Position numbers and translations under genes: made by a program. From Flavobacterium psychroterrae (GTDB lineage: Bacteria > Bacteroidota > Bacteroidia > Flavobacteriales > Flavobacteriaceae), in the NCBI RefSeq assembly GCF_018380615.1, contig NZ_JAGYVZ010000010.1:124001-188000 (forward strand): 64,000 nt of DNA. Direction: 5' to 3'. The notes beneath the pieces were generated by a model. That model made no database searches, was not told the origin of the DNA, and saw only the letters and a program-made list of their open reading frames with translations. Each line of letters begins with the position of its first letter. The first letter of the stretch is position 1. Of this stretch, positions 44,052 to 52,835 are shown one piece after another.

Positions 44052-46442
44052 ATGAGAAAAACTAAAAAAATTCTGCTGGTTTTATTTGTCCTGATTGTTA
44101 TTCTTGGAATTGGATTATGTGGCTACATTTTTCATTTGAAGCCCAAATATGAGGGTCAGATTGAATTGAAAAATATCGAGAAGGAAACTACAGTTTATTT
44201 TGATGATTTTGGAGTTCCTCATATTTATGCTAATTCTGAAAAAGATGCAATGACAGCTTTAGGATATGTTCACGCGCAGGAAAGATTATGGCAAATGGAA
44301 TTGCTTCGTAGAATTGCTCCTGGGAGATTATCAGAAATATTTGGATCTGTTGCGCTTAAAAATGATAAGTTTTTCTCCGGAATTGGTATTGAAGAAGCAT
44401 CGGCGAAAGCCATTGCAAAATTAGATAAAAACAGCCAAAGTTATAAAATGACATTGGCATATTTAGATGGAATTAATCAATATTTAGACGAAGGAACAAC
44501 GCCAATTGAGTTTACTTTGGTTGGAGTTAAAAAAGAAAAATTCACGATAAAAGACGTTTATAATATTTTTGGGTATATGTCTTTTAGTTTTGCAATGGCT
44601 CAAAAAACAGATCCATTATTAACGGATATCCGCAATAAATATGGCGCTGAATATTTGAAGGATTTAGGCATTCAAGGCGAATTTAATACCACGCAAATCA
44701 AAAGTTCAAAAGAAAATATTGAAGAATATAGTACAATTGCAAAATCTGTAGCGGCATTGTTGGATAATAGCCCAATTCCTCCTTTTGTGGGAAGTAATAG
44801 CTGGGTTGCAGGACCAAAGAAAACCAAAAGTGGAAAAGTGATTTTTGCCAACGATCCACATATTGGTTTTTCTCAACCGGCAACTTGGTACGAAGCGCAT
44901 TTAATAACACCTGATTTTGAATTATACGGTTGTTATCTGGCAGGAACTCCATATCCTTTATTAGCGCACAATCGTGATTATGCCTATGGATTAACAATGT
45001 TTGAAAATGATGATATTGATTTTTATCAGGAAAAAAATAAAGTAGGAGATTCAAACCAATATCAAACTCCAACGGGTTTTGCAAATTATGAAATCAGAAA
45101 AAAAACAATTAAGGTAAAAGATACTTCAGATGTGGTTTTGACGCTTAAATCCAGCCGACACGGACCAATCATGAATGATTTATTAGAACGTTTGGATAAA
45201 AAAAATCCAATTGCAATGTCGTGGATTTATACGCAACAGCCTATTCAGATTTTGGATGCTGTTTACGGACTTTCACATGCAAAAAGCAAAGATGATTTCA
45301 GGAAAGCCGTTCAATTAGTTGCTGCGCCGGGATTAAATGTAATGTATGGCGATGCTAAAGGTAATGTGGCTTGGTGGGCGACAGGAACGCTTTACAAACA
45401 CAATAAAGGAGTGAATTCTTATTTGATTTTAGATGGTGCAACTGGCAAAGATGATATTGCAGAATATTTGGATTTTTCTAAAAATCCATCTGCCGAAAAT
45501 CCTGAATGGGGTTATGTATATTCAGCCAATAATCAACCGGAAGCGATTGATGGTTATTTGTATCCTGGATATTATTTGCCGGAAGATCGTGCGAAAAGAA
45601 TTTCAACTTTAATGGATGCAAAATCAGATTGGGATAAAGAAGCAATTGGTAAAATGATTTTTGATAATACGTCGCCAATTTCTCCGGGCGTGGTTCAAAG
45701 TTTAATTTCGAATGTAGACACCAACTCACTTTCATCAAAAGAAAAAGAAGTCATTGGAGTTTTAAAATCCTGGAAAGGAACGAATAATCTTGAAGATGTT
45801 GCGCCAACTATTTATAATAAATGGATTTATTTATACTTGAAAAATACTTTTGAAGATGAAATGGGAGACGATAATTTCAATTTGTTTCTGGGATTATCTC
45901 TTGGAAAACAAGTTATTGCAAGACAAATTGAGAATGAAAATTCGGTTTGGTGGGATAATATTAAAACCAAAAATGTAAAAGAAACCAGAAGTGAGATTGT
46001 TTCAAAATCATTTCATGAATCCGTAATAGCACTTCAGAAACAACTAGGAAATGAAATTAAAGATTGGAAATGGGAAAAAGTACATACTGTAGAACACGAA
46101 CATCCTTTAGGGAAAATTGCTGCTTTGCGTAAACTTTTTGATGTTGGACCTTTTGCCGCTCCGGGATCAAATGAAGTAATAAACAATCAATTCTTCGGAC
46201 TTACAAATGAAGGTAAATATTACGTAAAAGGCGGACCTTCAACCAGAAGAATTGTCGATTTCTCAGACATAGAAAACAGCTGGAGCATTTTACCAACAGG
46301 ACAATCCGGAAATCCTTTCAGTAAACATTACAGTGACCAGGCGGAAATGTACAACGCAGGAAAATTCAGAAAAATGAAATTGAATAGAGAAGAGATTGTA
46401 AAAACGTCAACAAAATTGGTTTTCAAACCGAAGAAGGAATAG
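44052..46442 (+). CDS. Penicillin acylase family protein, 796 aa
   Basis: N-terminal hydrophobic anchor (ILLVLFVLIVILGIGLCG), an alpha-chain segment (VYFDDFGVPHIYANSEKDAM and GYVHAQERLWQMELLRR), a linker, then the nucleophile Ser at about residue 248 in FVGSNSWVAGPKKT. Downstream NDPHIGFSQPATWYEAHL and NRDYAYGLTMFENDD fit the beta chain. Self-processed Ntn hydrolases of this family cleave amide bonds of acylated compounds such as penicillins or acyl-homoserine lactones; the substrate is not known. I used ATG 44052 because TTG 44046 is less likely. Confidence 0.93.
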   Translation: MRKTKKILLVLFVLIVILGIGLCGYIFHLKPKYEGQIELKNIEKETTVYFDDFGVPHIYANSEKDAMTALGYVHAQERLWQMELLRRIAPGRLSEIFGSVALKNDKFFSGIGIEEASAKAIAKLDKNSQSYKMTLAYLDGINQYLDEGTTPIEFTLVGVKKEKFTIKDVYNIFGYMSFSFAMAQKTDPLLTDIRNKYGAEYLKDLGIQGEFNTTQIKSSKENIEEYSTIAKSVAALLDNSPIPPFVGSNSWVAGPKKTKSGKVIFANDPHIGFSQPATWYEAHLITPDFELYGCYLAGTPYPLLAHNRDYAYGLTMFENDDIDFYQEKNKVGDSNQYQTPTGFANYEIRKKTIKVKDTSDVVLTLKSSRHGPIMNDLLERLDKKNPIAMSWIYTQQPIQILDAVYGLSHAKSKDDFRKAVQLVAAPGLNVMYGDAKGNVAWWATGTLYKHNKGVNSYLILDGATGKDDIAEYLDFSKNPSAENPEWGYVYSANNQPEAIDGYLYPGYYLPEDRAKRISTLMDAKSDWDKEAIGKMIFDNTSPISPGVVQSLISNVDTNSLSSKEKEVIGVLKSWKGTNNLEDVAPTIYNKWIYLYLKNTFEDEMGDDNFNLFLGLSLGKQVIARQIENENSVWWDNIKTKNVKETRSEIVSKSFHESVIALQKQLGNEIKDWKWEKVHTVEHEHPLGKIAALRKLFDVGPFAAPGSNEVINNQFFGLTNEGKYYVKGGPSTRRIVDFSDIENSWSILPTGQSGNPFSKHYSDQAEMYNAGKFRKMKLNREEIVKTSTKLVFKPKKE

Positions 46443-46489
46443 TTTTTTTAGTTTCAGGTTTAAAGTTTCAAGTTTGGCTTGTGTTGTTT

Positions 46490-46680
46490 TACTGCCAATA
46501 TCACAAAGTTTTTACGCAAAGATTCGCAAAGTTTTTTTTATGCTTTTGTTTTAGTCAAAAAGAACACAAAGCTTTATGCAGAAATTAAAGGTTTGTGCAA
46601 TCTTTGTCAAAGTTTTAAACATTGACAAAGATTTCTGCATTATAAAGAAACCTTTGTTCCTCTGAGCCTTTGCAACTTTG
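46490..46680. repeat. Imperfect inverted repeat, CACAAAG/CAAAG family
   Basis: Repeated words CAAAGTTTTTACGCAAAGA, ACACAAAG, AATCTTTGTCAAAG, ATTTCTGCATTATAAAG, with partial complementarity around a centre near 46600. Same style as 12832-12983 and 39368-39553. A GTTTCAGGTTTAAAGTTTCA word precedes it at 46451. Confidence 0.55.
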
Positions 46681-46686
46681 AACCTT

Positions 46687-47142
46687 TCACTTATATTTCC
46701 CTCGAACAATATCATTGGCGAAAATCTCTAAATTATATCCAAGAGCATCATTAGTAATCATGACATTTGTGGTTTGATAAGCAGTATCTTGTTTGTAAGT
46801 TTTTAGTAAATTTTCTAATTCTATTTCGTTGTAAAACGCAAACAAATTGTAAACAGCATCTCTAAAGTTTTTATAATTAATACTTTCAGTAATTTCTACA
46901 GTTTTCTTATCGTTCCAATTTTCTTTTTGAGCAGCTTCGTTTATAGTCTCCAGGCAAAAATCAATAACATAATTTTTGTAATGCGTTGCTTCAACAATTT
47001 TATCAATTATAATTTTGTTTTGCTGAGTAGGCATGGGAACCGCAACAGGAATTGGAGTAGAAGCAGTTTGAGAAATACAAAAACTTGGAATAAAAAGACA
47101 TAGTAATAAAACTAAAAGAGATTGCTTCTTTAATTTTTTCAT
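46687..47142 (-). CDS. Secreted hypothetical protein, 151 aa
   Basis: Sec signal peptide (SLLVLLLCLFIPSFCISQ, cleaved near SQT). The mature part of about 125 residues is helical, with a Pro/Val-rich short stretch (TPIPVAVPMPTQ) and then IIIDKIVEATHYKNYVIDFC and NLFAFYNEIELENLLKTYKQ. No known family recognised. Confidence 0.7.
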   Translation of the reverse strand: MKKLKKQSLLVLLLCLFIPSFCISQTASTPIPVAVPMPTQQNKIIIDKIVEATHYKNYVIDFCLETINEAAQKENWNDKKTVEITESINYKNFRDAVYNLFAFYNEIELENLLKTYKQDTAYQTTNVMITNDALGYNLEIFANDIVRGKYK

Positions 47143-47275
47143 AGGTATTTAGATGTTATTTACAATTTTAACGATTGTAAATCAGATTGATTTGGGATTT
47201 ATAATTGTTTTTTTTGGGCACCGCTAAAATAGTTTTTTTTATACTAAATATCGAATGGGAAAAACATTTTTTAAG

Positions 47276-47323
47276 ATAAAAAAACTCCGATAGTTTTGGT
47301 AGTAAACCAGAACTATCGGAGTT
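47276..47323 (-). terminator. Terminator on minus strand
   Basis: AACTCCGATAGTT (47283-47295) pairs with AACTATCGGAGTT (47311-47323), with inner TGGT/ACCA; on the minus strand a run of T follows. It lies 180 nt past the SnoaL-like gene. The rest of the 47143-47506 gap holds a second IR (TTGAAACTTTA/TAAAGTTTCAA) and no gene. Confidence 0.65.
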
Positions 47324-47506
47324 GGTAAGATAAAGATTACCGCCGTTGAGCGTTTATTATTTTTTGATTTGATGATTGAAACTTTAATAGTCTTATGCGA
47401 TTATGTTGTTGTCTTTAGTTAGACGACTCACATTGAATAAAGTTTCAATCTCATTTAATTATTTTTATTTTTCTTCTAAACAATGAAGGCTAAGACCTAT
47501 TAAAAA

Positions 47507-48007
47507 TTACTTTTTGATAGGTCTGTGCTCGTAACTAACAATACGTTTTAATTTCCAGTCATTATTTTTTCGTTCCCAGATATGAATAAATTTTCCGGTC
47601 CCTTCAGGTTTTCCATCAATATAAAAAGTATGTTCGCCTATTTGTACGGCTCCAAAATCTCCTAATTTATCAATCGTACAGGAATTTAATTTTCGAGTTA
47701 GTTTTTCTGGTCTGGAACATTTTGCGTTTAAAGATTTTATTTCATTCTCTTTCGAAATATTCAAACCAAAACGGTCATCATAAAATTCAACATCGTCGGC
47801 TATTATTTTTTTGAATTGTGCTGCATCACATTGATTAAAGGCAACATCAAAAAGTAAACTGTCCATTTTGATGATTTCAGTTTTTAAAACATCCATTTTT
47901 ATAACTTCGCTATTGGTTTGAGCAACTGCTTGTCTGCTTAAAAACAGAATAAAAAGGACTATTATATTTACCATGGGAGTCAAAATTTCTTTCTTGTTAT
48001 TTTCCAT
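47507..48007 (-). CDS. Secreted SnoaL/DUF4440-like protein, 166 aa
   Basis: Signal peptide (MVNIIVLFILFLSRQAVAQ region) and an NTF2-fold domain: MDSLLFDVAFNQCDAAQFKK, VEFYDDRFGL, TFYIDGKPEGTGKFIHIW and WKLKRIVSYEHRP. Start chosen at ATG 48007; it lies 4 nt after the stop of the beta-lactamase-like gene, so the two are cotranscribed. Its domain is clearly the same family as the N-terminal domain of that neighbour (DSLLF[DN]V[AG]FN-C). Confidence 0.85.
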   Translation of the reverse strand: MENNKKEILTPMVNIIVLFILFLSRQAVAQTNSEVIKMDVLKTEIIKMDSLLFDVAFNQCDAAQFKKIIADDVEFYDDRFGLNISKENEIKSLNAKCSRPEKLTRKLNSCTIDKLGDFGAVQIGEHTFYIDGKPEGTGKFIHIWERKNNDWKLKRIVSYEHRPIKK

Positions 48008-48011
48008 TTTT

Positions 48012-49520
48012 TTATTTTGTTTCAATTTCAACAATTTTTCTTCCATTTTCTCCTAAATAATGATTCACTATTTTTTCGTAAATTTTATAACCGTCGTCAA
48101 CATTAGTAAAAATAATCAAGCCTTGTTTTGTTTTTGGCAGCAATAAAACAATGGTTTGAACCCCTTTATCTGCTCCGCCGTGTGACAATGCATAATTGTT
48201 ATTTCCTAAATCATAGATTTCGAAACCAAGTCCAAAATATTTATTTTTCTTGGTTTCAACCTGATGAGTTGTCATATCTTCAAATACCTTTTTGCTTAAT
48301 CCGTCACTATTCATTACGCTGCATAAAAACGCCCCGTAATCTTCAATTGTAGTTAGTAAATCATCAGCAGCGTTTGCAGTTTTGTTTTTAGTAGGTTCAT
48401 ATGCATTTCCTTTATTATCGTAGCCAATTGCATACCTTGAAAGATCTAACTTGTCATTCCAGATAAGTTGGGAATCAGTCATTTTTAGCGGTTGAAATAT
48501 CAATTCTTCTGCCAGTTGATCTAACGTTTTATGAAATTTATGTTCCAAAGCTTTTCGCAAATATTCAAATCCCTCGCCTGAATATTGGTATTTTGTTCCG
48601 GGTTTAAATTTAAAGTCTAATTTGCCGGAATCATTCATAAATCTCCAGTTTGGAAAACCGGTTTGATGACTTAAAATGATTCTTGTCGTTAATAATTTTG
48701 TGTTAGGATCATTTGCTATATCCGGATCTGTCCAGTATTTGTAAAGTGGTTCATCTAAGTTCCATTTTCCTGAAGTTACCAGTTTCAAGGCTACAATCGC
48801 CGTAACTGGTTTTGTCAATGATGCTACATTCCATATTGTGTTATATGGTGCGGAAATTCCTTTTTTAAGCTCGCCAAAAACTTTGATTTCTTGTAGTTTT
48901 CCGTTGTTGATAACGCCAATTCCTAAAGTGGGAACATTATTTTGTTTTAGCCATTTTTCAATTTCCTGATCATTATCAAAAATACTGGATTTAGTGCCGG
49001 CTGTATTCGTATCTTGATGATCATAACTAAAAGATCTTCTCAGTTTCCAAACACCACTTTCTAATATCCAAACGTGAGTAAATCTTGCCGTACTTCCAAA
49101 TTTATCTTTTCCTTCAGGCGTAGGCTCAAAAAATTGATGAATTCCAATTTGTAAAGCACCATACAAAACACCTTTTTTAGATAATGGATAAATTTCTGTA
49201 CTGCCTTCAACTAAGTCTCTTCTGGCTTGATACGTTTTGGTAGAACTGCACAAACCTTTTCTGATGTTTTTTAGAAATAAAACTTTGTCCTGAATGCTGT
49301 CTTTGTCGTGATAAAATTCAAAATTGTTGCTTAGTAAATTTTCGAATTGTGATACATCGCAGGTATTAAAGCCCACATTAAAAAGAAGACTATCTCTCGA
49401 CATAATAGTTTTGTATAAAGCCGAGTTTTTTTCTTCCTGAGAAAAGCCAATATAGAATTGGAATAAGAGTATTCCAACTAAAAACGTTTTTAGCTGGAAA
49501 AATGATTTGATGATTTTCAT
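48012..49520 (-). CDS. SnoaL-like domain fused to class C beta-lactamase-type serine hydrolase, 502 aa
   Basis: Signal peptide (KTFLVGILLFQFYIGFSQ). Residues about 45-175: SnoaL/DUF4440-like (RDSLLFNVGFNTCDVSQFEN, VWKLRRSFSYDHQD). Residues about 200-490: penicillin-binding/class C beta-lactamase fold with SxxK in NVASLTKPVTAIVALKL, the YSG-type tyrosine motif in YQYSGEGFEYLRKALE, and HGG in YALSHGGADKGVQTIV. Likely a periplasmic esterase, peptidase or lactamase. I used ATG 49520; an upstream ATG lies within the leader region. Confidence 0.87.
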   Translation of the reverse strand: MKIIKSFFQLKTFLVGILLFQFYIGFSQEEKNSALYKTIMSRDSLLFNVGFNTCDVSQFENLLSNNFEFYHDKDSIQDKVLFLKNIRKGLCSSTKTYQARRDLVEGSTEIYPLSKKGVLYGALQIGIHQFFEPTPEGKDKFGSTARFTHVWILESGVWKLRRSFSYDHQDTNTAGTKSSIFDNDQEIEKWLKQNNVPTLGIGVINNGKLQEIKVFGELKKGISAPYNTIWNVASLTKPVTAIVALKLVTSGKWNLDEPLYKYWTDPDIANDPNTKLLTTRIILSHQTGFPNWRFMNDSGKLDFKFKPGTKYQYSGEGFEYLRKALEHKFHKTLDQLAEELIFQPLKMTDSQLIWNDKLDLSRYAIGYDNKGNAYEPTKNKTANAADDLLTTIEDYGAFLCSVMNSDGLSKKVFEDMTTHQVETKKNKYFGLGFEIYDLGNNNYALSHGGADKGVQTIVLLLPKTKQGLIIFTNVDDGYKIYEKIVNHYLGENGRKIVEIETK

Positions 49521-49597
49521 TTTTGATTGATTTGATTGATGATGATTTTGCAATATTAATGCAATCAAATGTAGCAAAATTGTACAAATGCGAAATG

Positions 49598-50404
49598 TTA
49601 CCTTTTTTTAGAAAGAAAATAAGAATCTGAATTGAACATTTTTGGTGTTGTCTTCGTTACATCTTTAAACTTTTTGATGAAATGGGACTGATCAAAGTAT
49701 TTGTTATAAAGTGCAACATCAGTCAAACTAAGTTTATCCAAATCAGAATTCACCATTTGATCGACTGATTTTCTGAATTTTAAAATCTGAATGTATTTTT
49801 TAATCGTAAGTCCGGTCGCAATTTTAAATTTAATCTGCAATAATCGTTGAGATACTTCTAAGCTTTTTCCAATTCCCAAAACTGTAATTTCTTCATTATT
49901 AATTTTGATTTTTTCACAGATTTTTTCGACTATATTTTTATCAGGATGCGAAGTGTTTAATTCTTCAAAATAAGAATTAATTGTATTTAATAATGCCGAA
50001 ATATCGCTGTGTAAATCCGTTTCAATTTTAGTAGGAAAAGGCAATTCGTTTGCATCAACTTTAATAATAGCATCTGTAAAATTGCTTAAATCATATTTCG
50101 GAAACATCGAAAGTGTCGAGGCATGAAGTTGAATAATAGTAACTTTAGTCTTGGTTTGAATATTAACCAAAACCTTATTGGTCATTTGCGAACAAAAGTA
50201 AAATCCTTCGTCCATTTCATATTTTTGTTTACTTGTATGAACTTGTATCGAATTACCGCTCACAATTGCGAGATTAAAACAACCGTTAGGCAAAACCAGT
50301 TTATTCTCAATCAGGCTTTCGCCGATGCTGTTATTGAGACACCAAATTTTATTCACAAACCTTTCAGTTTTTTGACTTACGTAATGTTCTGAATATAGGT
50401 TCAT
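49598..50404 (-). CDS. AraC-family transcription regulator, 268 aa
   Basis: C-terminal AraC HTH (KSLEVSQRLLQIKFKIATGLT, KKYIQILKFRKSVDQMV, LSLTDVALYNKYFDQSHFIK, FKDVTKTTPKMFN). The N-terminal half shows ENKLVLPNGCFNLAIVSG, the DUF6597-type domain typical of AraC regulators of this group. Upstream of the beta-lactamase-like genes on the same strand; regulation of them is possible but not shown. Confidence 0.9.
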   Translation of the reverse strand: MNLYSEHYVSQKTERFVNKIWCLNNSIGESLIENKLVLPNGCFNLAIVSGNSIQVHTSKQKYEMDEGFYFCSQMTNKVLVNIQTKTKVTIIQLHASTLSMFPKYDLSNFTDAIIKVDANELPFPTKIETDLHSDISALLNTINSYFEELNTSHPDKNIVEKICEKIKINNEEITVLGIGKSLEVSQRLLQIKFKIATGLTIKKYIQILKFRKSVDQMVNSDLDKLSLTDVALYNKYFDQSHFIKKFKDVTKTTPKMFNSDSYFLSKKR

Positions 50405-50453
50405 TTGGGATTATGTTAGGTGTTGATAATTCAAAAAAATGAGGTTTGTACTT

Positions 50454-51539
50454 TTAGTTTCGTCGTAGTTTTCTAATAAATGTATCCCATGATTCAAGTT
50501 TAAAAGGTAAAGTAGAATTTGTTTCAAAATCATGTCGCTTGTGACTTTCGTTTAAATCGTTTGACGTTCTGCCACCAATAACGACATTATGTATATTTAT
50601 GTCTTTATTTTTATCTACTAAAGTAGTTGTGTCAGGACCTAAAAAAGAATTATATATTGACGTACCAGAAACTACTTTTTCTCGAATCGAATGAAGTTTT
50701 TCTCTAAATTCAGATAAGTTTCGATGAATATAACCTAATCTCTGCCTAATCTGATGATTAGCAATTTCCGTTTTGGAATTTAATTTGTCATATGCCCCTT
50801 TGTTGAATAAGTTAAATTCGGCTCCTTTAATCTCAATTAAAAAAACATCCATTTTAGAATAACCTGTAAACATGACAAAATCAACAAAACCTCCATTTAA
50901 CGGAAATTCTGAAAAACAAATATAGTTATCATGTGGAGTAGCGTAAATTTCTCCAAAAATGGACAAGTCTTTTTTTAGAAACTTTAGTAGTTCTCGTTCT
51001 TTAGCTCCATTTTGAATTAGATTGAATAATGATGATTTAGAAATCATATTATTTTCTATTTCCAATTGTCTTAAAATATAATCAGACTGTATTTGTTGGG
51101 GTAAATCTAAATGAGGATTAATTTGATTTCTAATTTTTTCAATTTCCGTTAATAGTATATCGTTTGCTATTGTTGGAGTATTAAATTCATTAGGATCACA
51201 TTCAATTAATTGAATTACTTCCTGAATATTTATATTTTGCCATTCTGTTTGCGCATTTCTTACAATTGTAACGATATCAAAAGTATTTTTGCCAAATAAA
51301 TTAGATTCATAATGTTCAATGAAAATAGTATGCTCTGGTAATATTAATTTTTCTATTAAAGAATTACAAATTGCCTCGATTGAATTAGTGACAGATGCGG
51401 AAGTATTTTTTGTGTCTAAATCAGTTATTAAGGCATATAGCTTAAAGTCAGAAGTTATAAAAGTTCTAATTCTACAAATACCATCTTTTGAACGATTATT
51501 TGGAAAAGAATATCGGAAAATAATATCATTGATTTTCAT
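50454..51539 (-). CDS. Shedu-type (DUF4263) nuclease, anti-phage defence candidate, 361 aa
   Basis: The C-terminal half is a PD-(D/E)xK-like nuclease: FPLNGGFVDFVMFTGYSKM with Asp220, then DVFLIEIKGAEFNLFN with Glu236 and Lys238, and Gln263 in IANHQIRQRLGYI, the residues expected for DUF4263/Shedu (SduA). The N-terminal 180 residues are a separate region of unknown fold. Shedu is known as a single-gene anti-phage system in other bacteria; here it stands alone between the AraC and GNAT genes. Confidence 0.82.
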   Translation of the reverse strand: MKINDIIFRYSFPNNRSKDGICRIRTFITSDFKLYALITDLDTKNTSASVTNSIEAICNSLIEKLILPEHTIFIEHYESNLFGKNTFDIVTIVRNAQTEWQNINIQEVIQLIECDPNEFNTPTIANDILLTEIEKIRNQINPHLDLPQQIQSDYILRQLEIENNMISKSSLFNLIQNGAKERELLKFLKKDLSIFGEIYATPHDNYICFSEFPLNGGFVDFVMFTGYSKMDVFLIEIKGAEFNLFNKGAYDKLNSKTEIANHQIRQRLGYIHRNLSEFREKLHSIREKVVSGTSIYNSFLGPDTTTLVDKNKDINIHNVVIGGRTSNDLNESHKRHDFETNSTLPFKLESWDTFIRKLRRN

Positions 51540-51632
51540 TCAGTTCTTATTTCATTATTATAAGCATGGCAGCTAATTGTAACAAAGATAATAACTATTA
51601 TTAAAGATTACTTTTTCTATTAATTGTACTTA

Positions 51633-52223
51633 TTAGAACTCAGAAAAATATTCTTTTTTAGTAGTATGCCATTCCTCTAAAATTATACTATAATAAACAT
51701 CATCTTTGCTTTTTCCGTAAGCATCAACATAGTTATTTCTAAATAATCCTTCTTTGATAGCACCTAGTTTTTCAATGGCTCGTTGCGATTTTTTGTTTTC
51801 AAGATCAGCGCTAAATTGTATTCTTTTGAACTGAATTTTTTCAAAGCCAAAATTCAGTAATTCATATTTACAGGCTTTGTTTAAGCCAATTCCTTGAAAT
51901 GCTTTTCCGTACCAAGTCCAGCCAATTTCGCATTTTTGGCTTAAGTGGTTTAAGTATCCATAACGCGTACTTCCGGCAACTTTGTTTGTGGCTTTGTCAA
52001 TTATTAAAAACGGATAACATATTCCGTCTGCTTTTTGTTGTAAAGTATGTTTGATATAATTTTCAAAATCGATATCATTTTTCACATACATTCCCATGTA
52101 TTTCCAGATTTCATCGTCGAAAATAATTTCTTTTAGTTCAATGTTTCTTTTATTTTCGAAAGGGATTAAAAGTACTTTTTCGTTTTCTAGAATTATGTCA
52201 GTTTGTAATAGTTCGCTTTTCAT
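51633..52223 (-). CDS. GNAT acetyltransferase, RimJ/RimL-like, 196 aa
   Basis: LIPFENKRNIELKEIIFDDE, CYPFLIIDKATNKVAGSTRY, GWTWYGKAFQGIGLNKACKY (acetyl-CoA loop) and SQRAIEKLGAIKEGLFRNNY (NKSQRAIEKLGA) fit the RimJ/RimL subgroup. ATG 52223 is chosen (MKSELLQTD). An in-frame upstream ATG (52343) falls in an inverted repeat at 52304-52398 and gives non-conserved sequence. Confidence 0.88.
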   Translation of the reverse strand: MKSELLQTDIILENEKVLLIPFENKRNIELKEIIFDDEIWKYMGMYVKNDIDFENYIKHTLQQKADGICYPFLIIDKATNKVAGSTRYGYLNHLSQKCEIGWTWYGKAFQGIGLNKACKYELLNFGFEKIQFKRIQFSADLENKKSQRAIEKLGAIKEGLFRNNYVDAYGKSKDDVYYSIILEEWHTTKKEYFSEF

Positions 52224-52303
52224 TGCTGTTTTATATAGATGAAATAAGTTTTTTTTGATGCTAATCATTCGCTCGCTAAGGCGTAAAGTTTTATACGCAA
52301 TGT

Positions 52304-52398
52304 TCATTTCGAGACACGAGAAATCACACACGTACTTCGACAAAATTGGTGATTTTGTTTGTGGAGTTTCTAGTGCGATTTCTCGTTTCTCGAAATGA
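52304..52398. repeat. Inverted repeat TCATTTCGAGA(C/A)ACGAGAAATC
   Basis: Left arm 52304-52325 and right arm 52377-52398 pair across 22 nt with one mismatch; in the centre ACAAAAT/ATTTTGT forms a second stem (52340-52358). Further on (52620-52715) an ACGCGGATAAAACCG word is repeated twice. In the gap 52224-52835 I see no gene. Confidence 0.75.
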
Positions 52399-52835
52399 CA
52401 AAAAACGCTGTAAATCTGTGAAATCTGTGGGTCAATTCATTTTTCTCGTCAAGCGAAAATAGACTTTTCTACATTTCTAATAAATCTATAAAAACGAAAA
52501 TTTGTTATGAAAAAGTGTTGCATGAGGGAGAGAAACCAATGTCATTAAGTTTAAGGGGAAATCTACAGTTTAATCAAGAAAGTAATTAGAAAGATCCGTT
52601 TTTGTTAGCGTTTTCGCGTTAGCGAATCAGTAAAATCAGCGTCTAATTTTGACGCGGATAAAACCGATTTACTTCGTAAAAACGCGGATAAAACCGGATT
52701 TGGTTTGCAATGATTTTATTTTTTAAAAGCTTAACTTAATGGTCATGCCCATATTATCATAAATATTTCCTTTATTTTTAAGCTCTTGTATAATTATTAC
52801 TTATTTTTACGATCTTATATTTAGATTATTTCTTG

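Noticed and set aside
52224-52343. N-terminal extension of the GNAT gene from ATG 52343
   Set aside because: The extension is made of an inverted repeat and matches no GNAT pattern; ATG 52223 gives the normal start.
52620-52715. Possible CRISPR-like direct repeats (ACGCGGATAAAACCG)
   Set aside because: Only two copies with unequal spacing and no cas genes nearby.
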